Shown: one piece after another, positions 36,871 to 48,394 of the stretch
How the letters are laid out: each line of letters opens with the position of its first letter
How positions within the stretch are numbered: position 1 is the stretch's first letter
From: Emydura subglobosa
Taxonomy: Eukaryota; Chordata; Testudines; Chelidae
Reading direction: 5' to 3'
Assembly: GCA_007922225.1 (NCBI GenBank)
Contig: ML680086.1
Span: 9,365,472-9,429,471, forward strand
Length of the DNA stretch: 64,000 nt
Notes under the pieces: generated by a model
Databases searched by the model: none
What the model was told of the DNA's origin: nothing
The model's input: the letters and a program-made list of their open reading frames with translations, nothing else
Program-made: the position numbers and the translations under genes

Positions 36871-38424
36871 ACTAGCACACTGATGGGCACTCAAGAGGTC
36901 TGTATGTGGACTTAAATACAATCATCTGGAACAAAGTACAAGTCATTAATTTGGCATGATCAGCAGGATCAGACAGAATTCCCACTCTGTGTGGACTAGC
37001 AAATTAAACAATTAAAGAAAAAACCCACCATTTAAGCAAACTGAAATTAGTTTCCACCCCCAATTTGATCCTTTAGTGATGTGAGCCAAGGTATAGTTTG
37101 CAGAGAGGAGCCTCTCCCCCCCCCCCTTTTTTTTTTTAAAAAGCATCTTCCTTATGAGCAAATCGGAGTTCATCACTCTGTCCTCATTACAACCTTTGTG
37201 GAACTTGATCCTGACGGCATGGACTCCAATCTGCTGTCAACGGGAACTGCAAATATACTTATCAGTAATTTTGTAAAATCTGCTTTGACAGGATAGAGTA
37301 CTGACAACTTTTCATGGCAGAAATTAGAGTGGATTTTTCTTAAAGAAGGCCACCCGTCCACAATACTCTAATCCTCCCAGCTCACATATGTCACTGTAAC
37401 TTGCACTGCACTGAATCCAATTACACCACCTCAACCCATGAAAAATCTGCAGCCATTGTGAGGTTTGCAACAAGCAGAAAGCATCAAATGAAAGGAGTGG
37501 GCAAAAGAAGCCTTACTGCAATTTGGCTCTGAAATCTTGCCTCTGCAGACAGGTAAGTGTGCACTGTCATTAAGAAAATACACCATTCTCCATCACACTC
37601 ACATGGTGATCCAAACTGCCTGGTTGACACACATTTGAGCAAAGTATGGACAACAGAAAACATATGGAAGCCAAGCTGATGTGCAGCTGCAATCTGGAAG
37701 TGCCTCACAATTCTTATTAATTCCATTTTAAAAACAATTTTAAAGTACATTGCTGTGGCTGCATGAACAAGCTGGCAGTGAACTCCACCAAGCAGAAGTC
37801 TCAAATGCATTATACACGTGGTGTTGAAGCAGACAAATAACTTCGGGTGAAGTAGTCAGAAACGGCCTCAAAAAAGCTAGCAAAATGGCATGCAAAAATA
37901 GGGTAATTGTGTGTCTAACTGTCTAACATGCACCTGGTCACACAAGCTAATGTGAGTTGTGGTTGAATGGCAAAAAGGGAAGGATGTAATGATTTGTGCC
38001 AGTTTGTGGACAGCTGAAACTTTTCATGTCCAGAAACCATGGCCTTAACTTTCCAAATCAACCCGCTTTAAGAAGAATATTGAAGCCACCTTTTGACCTC
38101 AGTAGAGACAGGCAGCGTTGCCCTTAATTAGTGGCAAAATATTACATTTGCCGTGTTTCTCCATATGGCAGACACATATATAAGGTCAGATTCTGCCACC
38201 CTTACTTACATTTAGTACTTACTCTGCCAACAGTCCAACTGAAATGAGCAGGACTGCATGTGGAATCCGTTCCTAATCTGGTTAGAGATCTAGTGGATTT
38301 TTAGTATTCTGGTGGGAACACATTTGTCTTCTCTAAGTACAGATTATATGAGCTGAAGATCTGGCCCATTCCTTCGTAAAGGACAGGTGTATTTTCAAGG
38401 CTCCAAAATTGCATGTTACCTCTT
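36871..38424. other. Intronic, nothing specific
   Basis: It holds a C/T homopolymer pair (37118-37138) and a short old motif near 38189. No credible exon. Confidence 0.5.
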
Positions 38425-38610
38425 TGTAGGCAGAGTTTGGACTGGGAGTCAAGACATCAGCGTTCCATCCCTGTCTCAGCCATAGACTTCCTGTGTGACC
38501 ATGGGCAAGCTGCTTCCCCAACTTGTAATAAGGATAATGATACTTCCTCTACCTGAAGGGATGTTGTGCGGCTTAATTTGTTAATGTTTGAGTGCTTTGA
38601 AATTCTGGAA
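38425..38610 (+). mobile_element. CORE/MIR-like SINE
   Basis: GGACTGGGAGTCAAGACATC, TGTGTGACCATGGGCAAGCT and TGTTTGAGTGCTTTGAAATT, in forward orientation. Confidence 0.7.
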
Positions 38611-38639
38611 CGGAAACAGCTAAAGAGATGCAAATAACT

Positions 38640-38815
38640 GGAACATTTCCATAGTGCTTTTAAAGCAGAAGGACAAAAGTTCTTTATAGACTGACTATAG
38701 TAAGGAAAAATTCCCTCACCAACACCATATATCCCACTCATATACAGCCACCTATTGGGTGGAACAGCACCTCTATGATGGTGCACAGCAACACGAAACA
38801 GTTGAGGAAAAGAAT
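38640..38815. repeat. Second copy of the repeat seen at 555-688
   Basis: CATAGTGCTTTTAAAGCAGA, then CAGCCACCTATTGGGTGGAA and CACAGCAACACG. Diverged. Confidence 0.45.
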
Positions 38816-40389
38816 AAAGATCATCAAGTAAATCTGAAGGCCAAATTCTAAATCGGTCACCTTGTTACTCCCTCCGGCCAGAATACTGCTAATGGTCATA
38901 AGGCCTTAACAACCACATGCACACTCAAAGCCTCAACTTTTGTGTTTCATCCAACACACACCCTGGCCCCAAACAAAGCAAACCCAAACAGCACCCCCAG
39001 CAGCAGCCAATGTCCTTTACGGAAGAATGCAACCTAATGACACAGCAATATCACTTCTGCAGCATCTATATACCCCATAAGAGGTCTTTAGTCCTAACCT
39101 GGTACCAGTATTGTCCTGGTATGACCCCCCTCTCCCCCTCTTAGTTTGAGAGGCAAGGGAATCAGAACACAAGGCTGGCAAAGTTTTAGCCTAGCTTTGG
39201 CTTCACCACTTCTCAATTAGTCCAATACCTAGAAGCAGAAATAGTAAGCCAATGAATTTCTGTTTCATGCTGTTGATGAGTCTGGGTATTAGTTCTTGTA
39301 TTCTACAGATAGAAGTGAAGTATAGACAGGCATGCTAAAGTAATAGCTTTGGTAATTCCATCAACGTGTCAGTAAGGCCATATGGTGGCCACACAGCCCT
39401 GAGCCAACAATAGCAGACTTGGGGGTGAAGGGTTCCTTCTGCATCGGCCATGGCAAATCTCCACAGCACACAGCCTGGCTTCTCACCCTGTGCACTCTAG
39501 ACACTTTGTTTCTTGTCTCTCCTAGTGCAGGGAGAGGAATGGGTCAATTCAGAGGAAAACACAGGATTCCCACCTAAAAGGCAAAGTATCTTCTGCCCAG
39601 GGATCAGAGCAAGGGAGAAAAAAACCCTTCAACTGCTCAAAACACATTTTCATAACATCACCACCCAGATGACAGGGGAGGAAGGACAAGATTACACCAT
39701 AGGCTCACTTGTCCATCCATAAATATTTATCCCCATAAACAAGATTGTTCAGGGAGATATATGGATGAGGGGGAAAAAAAGAGGAGAAAGTAAATCAAAC
39801 TAGAAGGTAAGTAAGTCCCATGTAGGATTTACTTAGCCATCCATCCAAGCCTCCCACACATTATGGTCCCTCTGTGTACATGGACTTCATCATGCCTTAG
39901 TTATAAAGCAAATCATTAATCAGATGTGCAGAGCCAGAGCGATAATCACTCTATAGAATGTAACGCTACAATAGTCCCCCAAACTTCATTTAGGGGATTT
40001 AACAGAGACTTCTATTGGACAGTTTGTAAGACCTGTACATAAAGAGCTCATTCTCTTAGTTTCTATAGAAACTTACTCGGTTTTTATAGAAGCCCATTGT
40101 TTTCATATCCATTAAAGCCTCTCCAGCTTTTCACAAGGGAAACAACAAGGAACCATCGTACTTTGTTTTTGTATTAAAAATATCTCCCCCACCCCCACCG
40201 AGTTTAAAATGTACCTACTGTGTAAAGCGACAGGATCCAATTTCCCAGGTTTCCCGTTAACAAACAAACCAACAAACCCTTATTAATCCCAGGCGAAGCA
40301 GCAGCAATTACCTTAAAGAGGCTCCCTCGTGACAACAGCCACGGAAGCCTCCTGCCCGCCTGAGCTAACACAGCCAGCCGCCCCACCTT
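38816..40389. other. Intron just downstream of the short-isoform exon
   Basis: AT-rich. I looked for the shared DLGAP4 exon (a LVAYKKTPPPVPPR-like frame after an acceptor) and did not find it. Confidence 0.5.
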
Positions 40390-41265
40390 GAAACAGGATG
40401 TCGAAACTCGCCAAGTTACGCGGCGATCAAAGGATCGCCACGGAGTGACCCGGGCGAAGCCAGCGAAGGAGCGAGGCGCCCCATCATCGGGCCATTATTA
40501 CTCAGGAGGAGAAAAATGCGGCTCGCTCAAGCCTGGGACGGCACGGCACAAATATAGGCAAATGAGATCACATCCTGTCGGGACCCGGACCAACGGGGCT
40601 GGGTGAGAGTCTCCCAGTAAAAACACCCACCCGGCCCCGCAGGGAGCCCCTCGCTGGGAGAGCCACGCAGTCAGGCTGGGGTCCCTCCATCCTCCCCCCC
40701 GGCAGCCACACACAAAGCACCCCCAGCCCCGCGCCATCCAGCTGAGCGGCTCGGCGCCCAATCGCACAGCCTCCCCCCGGGACTCCCCCAGCCCGGCCCC
40801 GCACTCACATCGCTTGCACAGCTCCAGACACAAAGCCATGGGAGACACAAAGGAGGGGCGGCGGAGGGAAGGGCGGCTCCTCTTCCCTCCTGCGGACCGG
40901 CGGAGGACGGGCCCCGGCAGCTGCTCGCGGGCCCGGGGCGGGCGATGCAGGGGGGCGGCGAGACAAGGGCAGGGCCGCGCTCCTCTCTTCTCTCTCCTCG
41001 CCCTGCAGCTGGTTGGCTAGCGCCGCCCCGGGGCGGGGCTCCGGGGAACCGGGATGGCCACGCCCCCGCGCCAGGGCTGGGTGGGGCAGGCTGGGCGAGA
41101 GAGGGAGATGGGCTCCGTGGGACCGGAGCAGCCAGGCCGCATCCAGCTGATCTTCCGCACGTGCCGCCCGGTCTGAGGCCCCCCCTCTGCCCAGACTGGC
41201 TCTGCCCTGGCACTGGGCTGCCAGTGGGATCCCGGGGGCACCGGGAGCTCTGGGACCCAGCGCCC
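40390..41265 (-). promoter_or_regulatory. DLGAP4: CpG island B: internal DLGAP4 promoter
   Basis: A block rich in G, C and CpG stands out from AT-rich flanks and surrounds the MALCLEL first exon. Upstream of that exon on the minus strand lies a GC box (gggcggggct at 41031-41040) plus other GGGCGG-like sites. No TATA box is obvious, which is usual for CpG-island promoters. The long open frames on both strands here are by-products of base composition. Transcription to the right on the plus strand is possible but not shown. Confidence 0.75.
40809..40839 (-). CDS. DLGAP4: DLGAP4 alternative first coding exon (short isoform, MALCLELCKR)
   Basis: An ATG inside a CpG island opens ten codons, MALCLELCKR, plus one base (T). 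A consensus donor, GTGAGTG, follows directly. The short human DLGAP4 isoform, as I recall it, begins MALCLELLKQ and then joins the shared SCLVAYKK exon through a T|GC cysteine codon. The match in both peptide and phase identifies the gene and the promoter. The 5' untranslated part should extend to higher coordinates, roughly to 40900-41000, but its start cannot be fixed by eye. The ATG has G at +4 but C at -3. A GTG lies three codons upstream in frame and is unlikely to be used. This isoform omits the upstream exons at 55803-62149, and with them the GK-binding repeats. Confidence 0.85.
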
Positions 41266-41769
41266 AGGTCCATAGCTTGTTCTGGCAGCAAAACCCCTGG
41301 GCTGTGCCCCCCCGCATCACGGGCCCTGGCGTCCCTGCTGTCTCCCTGCTAAATGGAGAGGTGATGGGCTTGGGTGGGTGTCCCCAGCCTTGCTGCCAGC
41401 AGCGCTTAACGTGTTGGGGGAGGGGTGTCCTAGACCCCCCCAAACCAACATTAAACATAGAGCTGAGCAGCAGGGTTTAAGCATTGTTTTACCACAGCGG
41501 CTGACCCCCATTATGATAGACCCCCCCCCTTTTTTTTCAGACCACTTTCAGCACTGGCTGCTGGCAGGGGAAATTGGGGATTATGTCACTTCCCCTTCAT
41601 CTATATTTATTCCAGAAATTACTGGATCATTGAGGGGTTAATGACTCTGGCCAGGCCATGCTCTAGGTGCCTCTGATATATTAAGAGGATAAGGCCCCCA
41701 ATATTACATGCCAGCAGCTGAGATCTTACAATAGTTAGTGAATTACCAGTACAACATTCTCACCAACAG

Positions 41770-42000
41770 CTGAGCAAACCAGTGGTTAGGGACTAAGCCT
41801 AGGACCCAGGAGACCCAGGTTGAGTTTCCTGCTCTACCCTGTGACCTTGGGCAAGTCACTTAGCCTCTCTATGCTTCAGTTCCCTTCTGTAAAAAGGAGA
41901 TAATAGCCCTGCCCTGCCTCACAGGGTTATTGTGAAATACATACATTAAAGACTGTGAAGTGCTTTGAGAGTTACTGATGAAAACTACTAGATAAGAGCT
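41770..42000 (+). mobile_element. CORE/MIR-like SINE, the best-kept copy here
   Basis: A tRNA-like head region (CCAGTGGTTAGGGACTAAGC), then TGTGACCTTGGGCAAGTCAC, CTCACAGGGTTATTGTGAAA and GAAGTGCTTTGAGAGTTACT, in forward orientation. Confidence 0.85.
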
Positions 42001-43210
42001 AAGTATTGTTACTTACCTAATAAGCAGCTCATCCTCCAGCTGCCGCCTGAACTGGGGAAAATAAGTGCAGACTGTGTGCCCAGAAAGTTAGTCATCCTGG
42101 GCTCTGGAGGACCAAAACTGGGAGCCTTTATGGCACCTCCCTTCTCATTTATAACAGAGGGGTCTGCTTCAAGCATGTCTGCCGATCTCAGTTGTGCTGT
42201 ATGGCATGGGGAGATAGTTGATCTCCCAGGTTTAAACCACTTAAGGATTTGTAGGTTAAAACCAGCACCACCTGGAAACACTGGCAGCCCATGCAGCTCC
42301 CAGAGCACTAGTGTCATATGTTCCTGGTTTGAAATTCCACTTTATATACGGGCAGCTGCACTTTGCATTAGCTACACATTCTGAATGATGTCAAGGTGTA
42401 GCGTCGAGAGCACACTGGAGTAATCTAGCCTCAAGATAACAAAGGATGGATAATTGTGATAGGGTCCCTCGTTGGCAAGAAAAGGATGCATATGGCGAAG
42501 AGCACTCCTGGCTCCTGCTGACCTCTGGTGGTCCAGAAATAATCCAGGGCAGGATCTGAACAAAGGATGCAAATGGCAGACACACTCCTTCAGTCAGTGG
42601 AGCTGCGGTAATCTTCAGCTCTTCTGGCTGCTTGCCCCAACATAGTAACCAGTGCTTAATTTTTGCCAGGGCTGAGTCCCGGTACCTTTAGACTTGGCAG
42701 TTCATAGCCCCAGCTCCTCTGGGCTTGCCACATCGGTTATGAAAGTAAAAAAATTGCTTGAGCCCCGGCACCTCTTTCATTACAAATTAAGCCCCGCTAC
42801 TAACATTACCTCCATTTGATCCGTACTGAACAGTAGCCAACGAACCTTCTCCAAGCCCCAATCTCATATAGACACTGCACTGGCTGAATCAGGAGTGATG
42901 GAGACATAGAGTGGGGTGTCATCAGCATACTAAATACACTGCTGCCTATGTCTCCTCACTAAGCCTCCCAATGTCCTTGTACATATGTTGAACAAGACCC
43001 TTCTGGCACCCCATAGGGGGTCACTGAAGCCACAGGAGCAATTGCCCAACACTACCTTAAAATAAGAAAGAGTACAATCGCTCAAGAGTAACTCCATCCA
43101 TTCCTGCAGGTGACCGCAAGTACTGAGGGCAGGACACTCAGGCAGGGTGACACACCGATAAAACCTCATGGTTAGTGGTATCAAAGGCAGCAGACATCTA
43201 GAAAGGATAG
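42000..43210. mobile_element. LINE-like repeat block (L2/CR1-type 3' region)
   Basis: The order is: AAACCAGCACCACCTGGAAA and GGCAGCCCATGCAGCTCC; then GAGCACACTGGAGTAATCTA, GGTGTCATCAGCATACTAAA, ACATATGTTGAACAAGACCC and GGTATCAAAGGCAGCAGACA. It recalls a LINE 3' region widespread in reptiles (grey-area match, from memory). The nested element at 42650 splits it. No intact frame. Confidence 0.5.
42650..42796. mobile_element. Small hAT-like element nested in a LINE-like block
   Basis: Left CAGTGCTTAATTTTTGCC and right ATTACAAATTAAGCCCCG are inverted partners; inner GTCCCGGTACCT and GAGCCCCGGCACCT mirror each other as well. Flanks ATAGTAAC (42642-42649) and CTACTAAC (42797-42804) match at 6 of 8 positions, as expected of an old 8-base hAT target duplication. 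Confidence 0.65.
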
Positions 43211-46200
43211 CATGGACTCTTGGTCATCCTCCATCCTTCAAGGAGATCACCAACCAGATCCCTTCCCTGAATAGTTTACAGTCTAAGGCTCAGATCGTCA
43301 AAGGATCCCATGAGGATCTGGACCAAGTATAGGTACACATACAGAAACAGGAGAAAGGGTGAGAAACAATTACTGTTTAATTAAATCCTATTAACCTCTA
43401 TGATATCCCACTCAGTCCTTAAACTTTGTCCAAACAAGCTCCCCCCAAACTTTTGCACCATGTGGAACCTATGTTAATAGACTGTCTTGTGGGTGCAAGC
43501 CTTCACCTTTCCAGGTCTCTCAGAAGAGCCCCTTGGCAACTCCAGCATTTTCTTACATGGGACAGTGAGATTAGGGCAATATTTAATGGACATTTAATTC
43601 CTCAATCTTGTCCTTTGTGAATAATGGTAATCACAGTGTCTGGTTTTGCTCCCCCTCTCATATATTCTGTTTTTCTCAGATGGAAACCAGGCAGACACCC
43701 AGCAACATGTAATCAGCTGGCTCCCTGCAGATCACTGGCAAGTGCCCAACTTGAGACGCTCTGGCCTTAAGTAACTTACAGTTGACCCCAGATCTCATCT
43801 GCTTGGGCCCATGGCACCTTGTTACACACACCTCACTCCACAGCCTGGCTGGACTTCTGAGCATGGTCTGTAGTGCAGGCAAATGCACCCATAAGTAAGA
43901 GAGAGAAGTGGGCTGGCAGCTGGCAGCAGGACACTGCCTGGAATGGTAGACCACGCTCGTGAGAACTGAGGCATTTGCAAGGAGGCTCCATGCACTCTGC
44001 GAGGGGCAGAGGGAGCCTGTCACCGCTTTGCATGCACACACTTGGGTGCAGGACAGCCATCACGACACACAAAGCTGCTTGATGTTCAAGGCATTCTGCA
44101 TCACATGCAGAATGGAGACGTGTGCAAAGGTGGCTTCCAGAAACAGCCCTTCCTTGGAGATTCTGACTGAAGGGGATTTGGTGGGGGGAGGGATGTGGTC
44201 AGATCACTGCAAACAAAATGGGGCGTTTGGAGGTGAAATCCTGCCAAACAAAAACTGCCTTTCACACCCCAGCTCTGCAGCCGAGACGTATCGTCACGGA
44301 GCTGCCAGCCAGGCTCAGCTACACAGGACTGACAGCTCAAGTAGTGACGAAGGGCGGGGTACCATGGTGACAGTTTCCTCAGCACGACTCTTCTCCCGGA
44401 GACTCTCACACATGCACAGAAGGCTTTTTGGCTGAGGGGCTGCTTCCAAGCACCCATTCTCCTCAAGCTGCTCCTTTCCCCTAGGGTTTTTTATATAATC
44501 CCACGCTTCCTCAGTGGGAAGGGCTGAGTTCTGCTGGGGATGGCTCAGCTCCCTGCCAGTCGAGTACAGGAAGGGCTGGGAGCGGAGAGACAAGTTCTCC
44601 TCCCTACTCTCATCTTTGAGAGGGGCACAGACTTTCGAGCATTGCTCAGTCCTGCGTTTCCATTTGTGGCTTTTCATGCAGTGCCAGATTCAGGGCACAC
44701 TTGGTGCCGGATTTGGGCTGGATTCTGATCACAGCTGCAGTGGTGTAAATCTAGAGCAACTCCAGTAAGAAGAAGGGGGTTACTCCTGGTTTATAGTGGT
44801 GTAACTCAGAGCAGGATTTGGCCTTTCAAGTTCTGGCATAGAGGAAAGTCTTTTTCTAGAGAAGAGATAGACAGATGGAAAGAAAAATGAAAGTGGCTGA
44901 GTCCTTGTGCTCACTGATTCTCCCTTCCATGCGCCTCCATCTGAGGAGGCCTCCGTAATGGGGGAGAATTTAACTTAATTCTCATTTGACTTGACACCAC
45001 TTTCAGTCATGCATGGACCTGGTTTTATGCCTCATATTAAACCCTCTGAGATGCAGCCCTGGGGTTACAGTTAGGATTGATGGAGTGGGAGGAAGGGAAT
45101 CCATAAAGCAAACTTCCAGCCCTTCTGGGAGCATAATGGCTGATCAGAACCAACCAATACATAGGCCTCACCCACCTGGGAGCAGAACTGAACCATGTAC
45201 AACCCAAACAGCCCCCTTGGGAACAGACTCGCTAGCCTCTGGAGTCTGGGACTCCTATAATAGAGAGTCCCTCCCAGTATGGTTCAAGTCAGGGCGCCCA
45301 GCTGCGCCTGTCCTGGCTCTGCTGCAACTTCCCCATAGAAACAAAAAGCTGTGTGCTGAGCCTGGTAGTATGCTAGCAGATGGGAAAGGTCTGTTAGATC
45401 ACCAAGGTAATGCCCTTGTAAAAGAAGGTGATTGTCTGGCTACACCCATGCCACAGTCTGACCGCCGGCCGTGCCTATGTTTCTAGGCTGCCATGCCAGT
45501 GGCCACAGCTCTGCCTGGACAAGGTTGTTTACAGGAGGTCCGGCCTGTCACAGGCTTGTGGCTCTGCAGGTAGTATGGGTCCCTGTGCTGCCCAAGCAGG
45601 GAGTGTGTGTACCTCTTGAACTACTTGCTGTGACAATAAGTCCTTGAGAGCTAGATTTATTTATTACTGATTGCACTAAGCTCTGCAGAGATGAGCCGCT
45701 CTGGCTTTTAAAGTGACGAGAAATCAGAGAGTACGTTGGTAACTCCCCCTCCTTGACTCTGACACTTCTTGTTCAAGGCAGGCATTAGTGAGATGTGTCT
45801 GAGCTAGTATCAAAACCCAAACAGGAAGATGGGCTACAGGAGAAACATGCCTGGGACCCAGCCACCCTTTTCTGAGCTTTGTAGAGGTTTGCATCCAGAC
45901 CTGAACCTCACAACTTTGGAGGGGAGTCTAATCCTAGCAGCTCGGGGCCCTCACTGTGCTTTGCCAAGGAAAACAAATCATATGTTGATTCAATTGTTTC
46001 CTGCCTATGAGGCAGATGCAGATCCTGGAAATGCAGAATAACTCCTGGTGGAGGGTTTGTTACACACACAAGGCTCTAGCCGGCTTTTTATCTAACTTGT
46101 TCTCTTTCTGAGTCCTTATTGATACTTGGATGTGACTCATCAGATGGGAAAAGGCAGAGGGAAGGCACTGAGGCAAGAAAGACAAAAGAGCCCAGTGGGA

Positions 46201-47290
46201 GACAGATGACAGAGCAAGGGAGAGAAAAACACATGCAGGCACAGGACAGACACATGCAGAGTAATCCCTAGTCAGCCTTATTACCCTGGGATATGCATGC
46301 ACTCAGTTCCTGATGAATGAACTGGGAGGTACTTGCAGGAATCTCCCAGTACGATCGGACTCTGAATTTTAGCATTTCACACCAGGGACATTGGTTTTTT
46401 TATGTGCCTGTAAGTACAAAGTACAATCGTGGTGCAGGCCCCAAGGCGGAGACACAGAGATGGAAGTTGGGCACAGCTCAAAGGAGGGCAGCAAAGAAGC
46501 CAGTTATGGCTCCTTGATACTGGGAGCCCAGTTCTATCTTGTCCCCATTGTACAGCAGAGCAGCACGGGGAATGCCTTACACAATGCCAGCAGGCCATGG
46601 CCTTTACGGGCCATATCCCAGTTGAGAATAGGCAGAGTGCAATTGTGGTGAGGTCAGGTTCCTTCCCACAGGACTTCTGCAGCGGGGGGTGGCATAGGAG
46701 CTGGTAGTACTGGCCCCACAGCAGCTAAGGAGACCCAGTTGCTTTCCAGCTCCTTGGCACCACTAGGGCAGTGTAACGAAACCAGATCACAAGGGAGAAT
46801 CCGGCCGAGGGGGCCAGAGGGAAAGACCCATCTACCCAGCACAGAAAGAGACACGCAGACAGAGAGGAATACGCATGCTGAGAACAGAGGTAGAACTAAT
46901 CGAGGTCAGGGCAGAAACCACAAACATGCCCGTAAACGGTTTGCACAGCACCTCAGACAAGCCACTCCCCAATGGTGCAGAATGGGGCATGCACAAACCG
47001 TCCCGGGCTCGTTGCTGTTCGGTGAAAGGGAAGGCAGCTCACACCACTATCTAGGAGACCAGTTCACGGGGCACAGCAGCAGCATGGAAAATAACGAGCT
47101 GGAAGCAGGCCAGCCTGTGATTTGGAGCGGGGATGGGGGTGGTGAAAGCACTGAACGGCAGGCCTGGCATCCATCCCTGCTGGTAACTGCACTGGTCAGG
47201 GGGCAGCCTGGCCTGGGGGGAGCAGTCAGGAAGTGATTGAGACCAATTCAACAGCACAGTGAGCTGCATCAGACTGACACATAAGTGCAG
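43211..47290. other. DLGAP4 intron, mixed old DNA
   Basis: It has more G and C than the left half. An old GGTGTAAATCTAGAGCAACT motif and its partner GTGGTGTAACTCAGAGCAGG lie at 44740-44815. Open frames of 120-165 codons on both strands lack splice-site support and recognisable domains. Confidence 0.5.
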
Positions 47291-47313
47291 CTTATGGAGC
47301 CTCCAGGGGATGT

Positions 47314-47418
47314 CCAGGGCTAACACGTGTGGAGACAGTGTAGCCCTTATAGCTGTTTTGCCAGGACACATGCAAACCAGCCATAAGGGCTACTCTATTC
47401 CACACGTGTTAGCCCTGG
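47314..47418. repeat. 105-base near-continuous hairpin
   Basis: 20 bases, CCAGGGCTAACACGTGTGGA (47314-47333), pair perfectly with 47399-47418. An inner 11 bases (47340-47350, GTAGCCCTTAT) pair with 47383-47393, then GCTG (47352) with CAGC (47378), then TTTGC (47357) with GCAAA (47372), leaving a 10-base loop. An overlapping outer pairing joins 47291-47308 with 47413-47430. Confidence 0.9.
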
Positions 47419-47424
47419 AGGCTC

Positions 47425-47675
47425 CATAAGAACAGTCATACTGGATGAGACCAACAGTCCATCTAGCCCAATATCCTGTCTCTGAGAGTGGTCAGTGCCA
47501 GCTGCTTCAGAGGGAATGAACAGAACAGCGCAATTTATCTGTGATCCATCCCCTGTCATCCAGTCCCAGCTTCTGGCTGTTAGAGGCTGAGGACATCCAG
47601 GGCACGGTGTGTCCCTGACTGTCCTGGCTAATAACCCTTATGAACCTATTCTCCATGAACGTATCTAATTAAGCA
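47425..47675 (+). mobile_element. CR1 LINE 3' end
   Basis: Same family as 1-203, opposite strand: CATACTGGATGAGACC, ATCTAGCCCAATATCCTGTC, TTCAGAGGGAATGAACAGAA, CCCAGCTTCTGGC, then CCTATTCTCCATGAACGTAT. It directly adjoins the hairpin at 47314-47430. Confidence 0.85.
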
Positions 47676-47885
47676 TGAAAGCAAAGTGTAGTTCGAACTT
47701 CGTTTCCCTGACCCGGGTGGAGAGAGGTTCTATTGTTGATGTCTGAAAATATGGTTATAACTATGTAGCAGAACAATGCTATCGACTTCCTGGGGAAAGG
47801 GAGCATCTAGAGCAGTTACTGCCTGCATAGCTTCCACCATAGCAGGGAGGGTCCGAGAGAGAAAAATACACATAGATCTCATTTC

Positions 47886-47972
47886 CCTACACGTCTGTGT
47901 CCCTCACACACACACACAGCATGGAACATAAATTCTCTCTCTTTCTCTCTCACTCACACACCCACACATCCT
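47886..47972. repeat. Short CA/CT simple-repeat cluster
   Basis: ACACACACACACAGC, then CTCTCTCTTTCTCTCTC and CACTCACACACCC. Confidence 0.85.
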
Positions 47973-48394
47973 AATCCCTTTCTGCTGGTATGCCAGAGAA
48001 AGCTATTTCTGGAACGTGAAATCTAGGTCAACAAGAAGAAAGTCTAAAGGGAAAAATAATTTCTCCCTGGGAAGGCTGGCTGGGCTCAACTACAGTCGAT
48101 ATGAGTAGCAATGGGGCTGATATGGTCCTCTGCTCCTGAGCTTGTCTTTCACCTACAATTGCTGAACTCTGCTCTCTGATCAGCTTTTCTCTTTGCACTC
48201 ACATTTGCACAATAAGCTGCTTCTCCATTTTGATTCCTCAAATGGGAGGGGTTAGGGAACCCCATTCTATACCCAGACAGGCCAGGAAGGGGACATCACT
48301 CAATTCTGGCTCCTGTCTTGTGGATGATCAGCAGGCCCACACATGTGGAACAGGGCCACAAGCACAGATTGGTAAGATCACATCGTCATCTGGA

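Noticed and set aside
40671..41458. Frames of 206 and 217 codons on the minus strand in CpG island B
   Set aside because: They overlap each other in different frames and follow base composition. Only the ten-codon MALCLEL exon has a matching donor and known counterpart.
45013..45486. 157-codon plus-strand frame
   Set aside because: No domain, no splice-site support, composition like its surroundings; likely chance.
46739..47236. 165-codon plus-strand frame
   Set aside because: Polar low-complexity translation without domain; ends beside a hairpin and CR1 tail.
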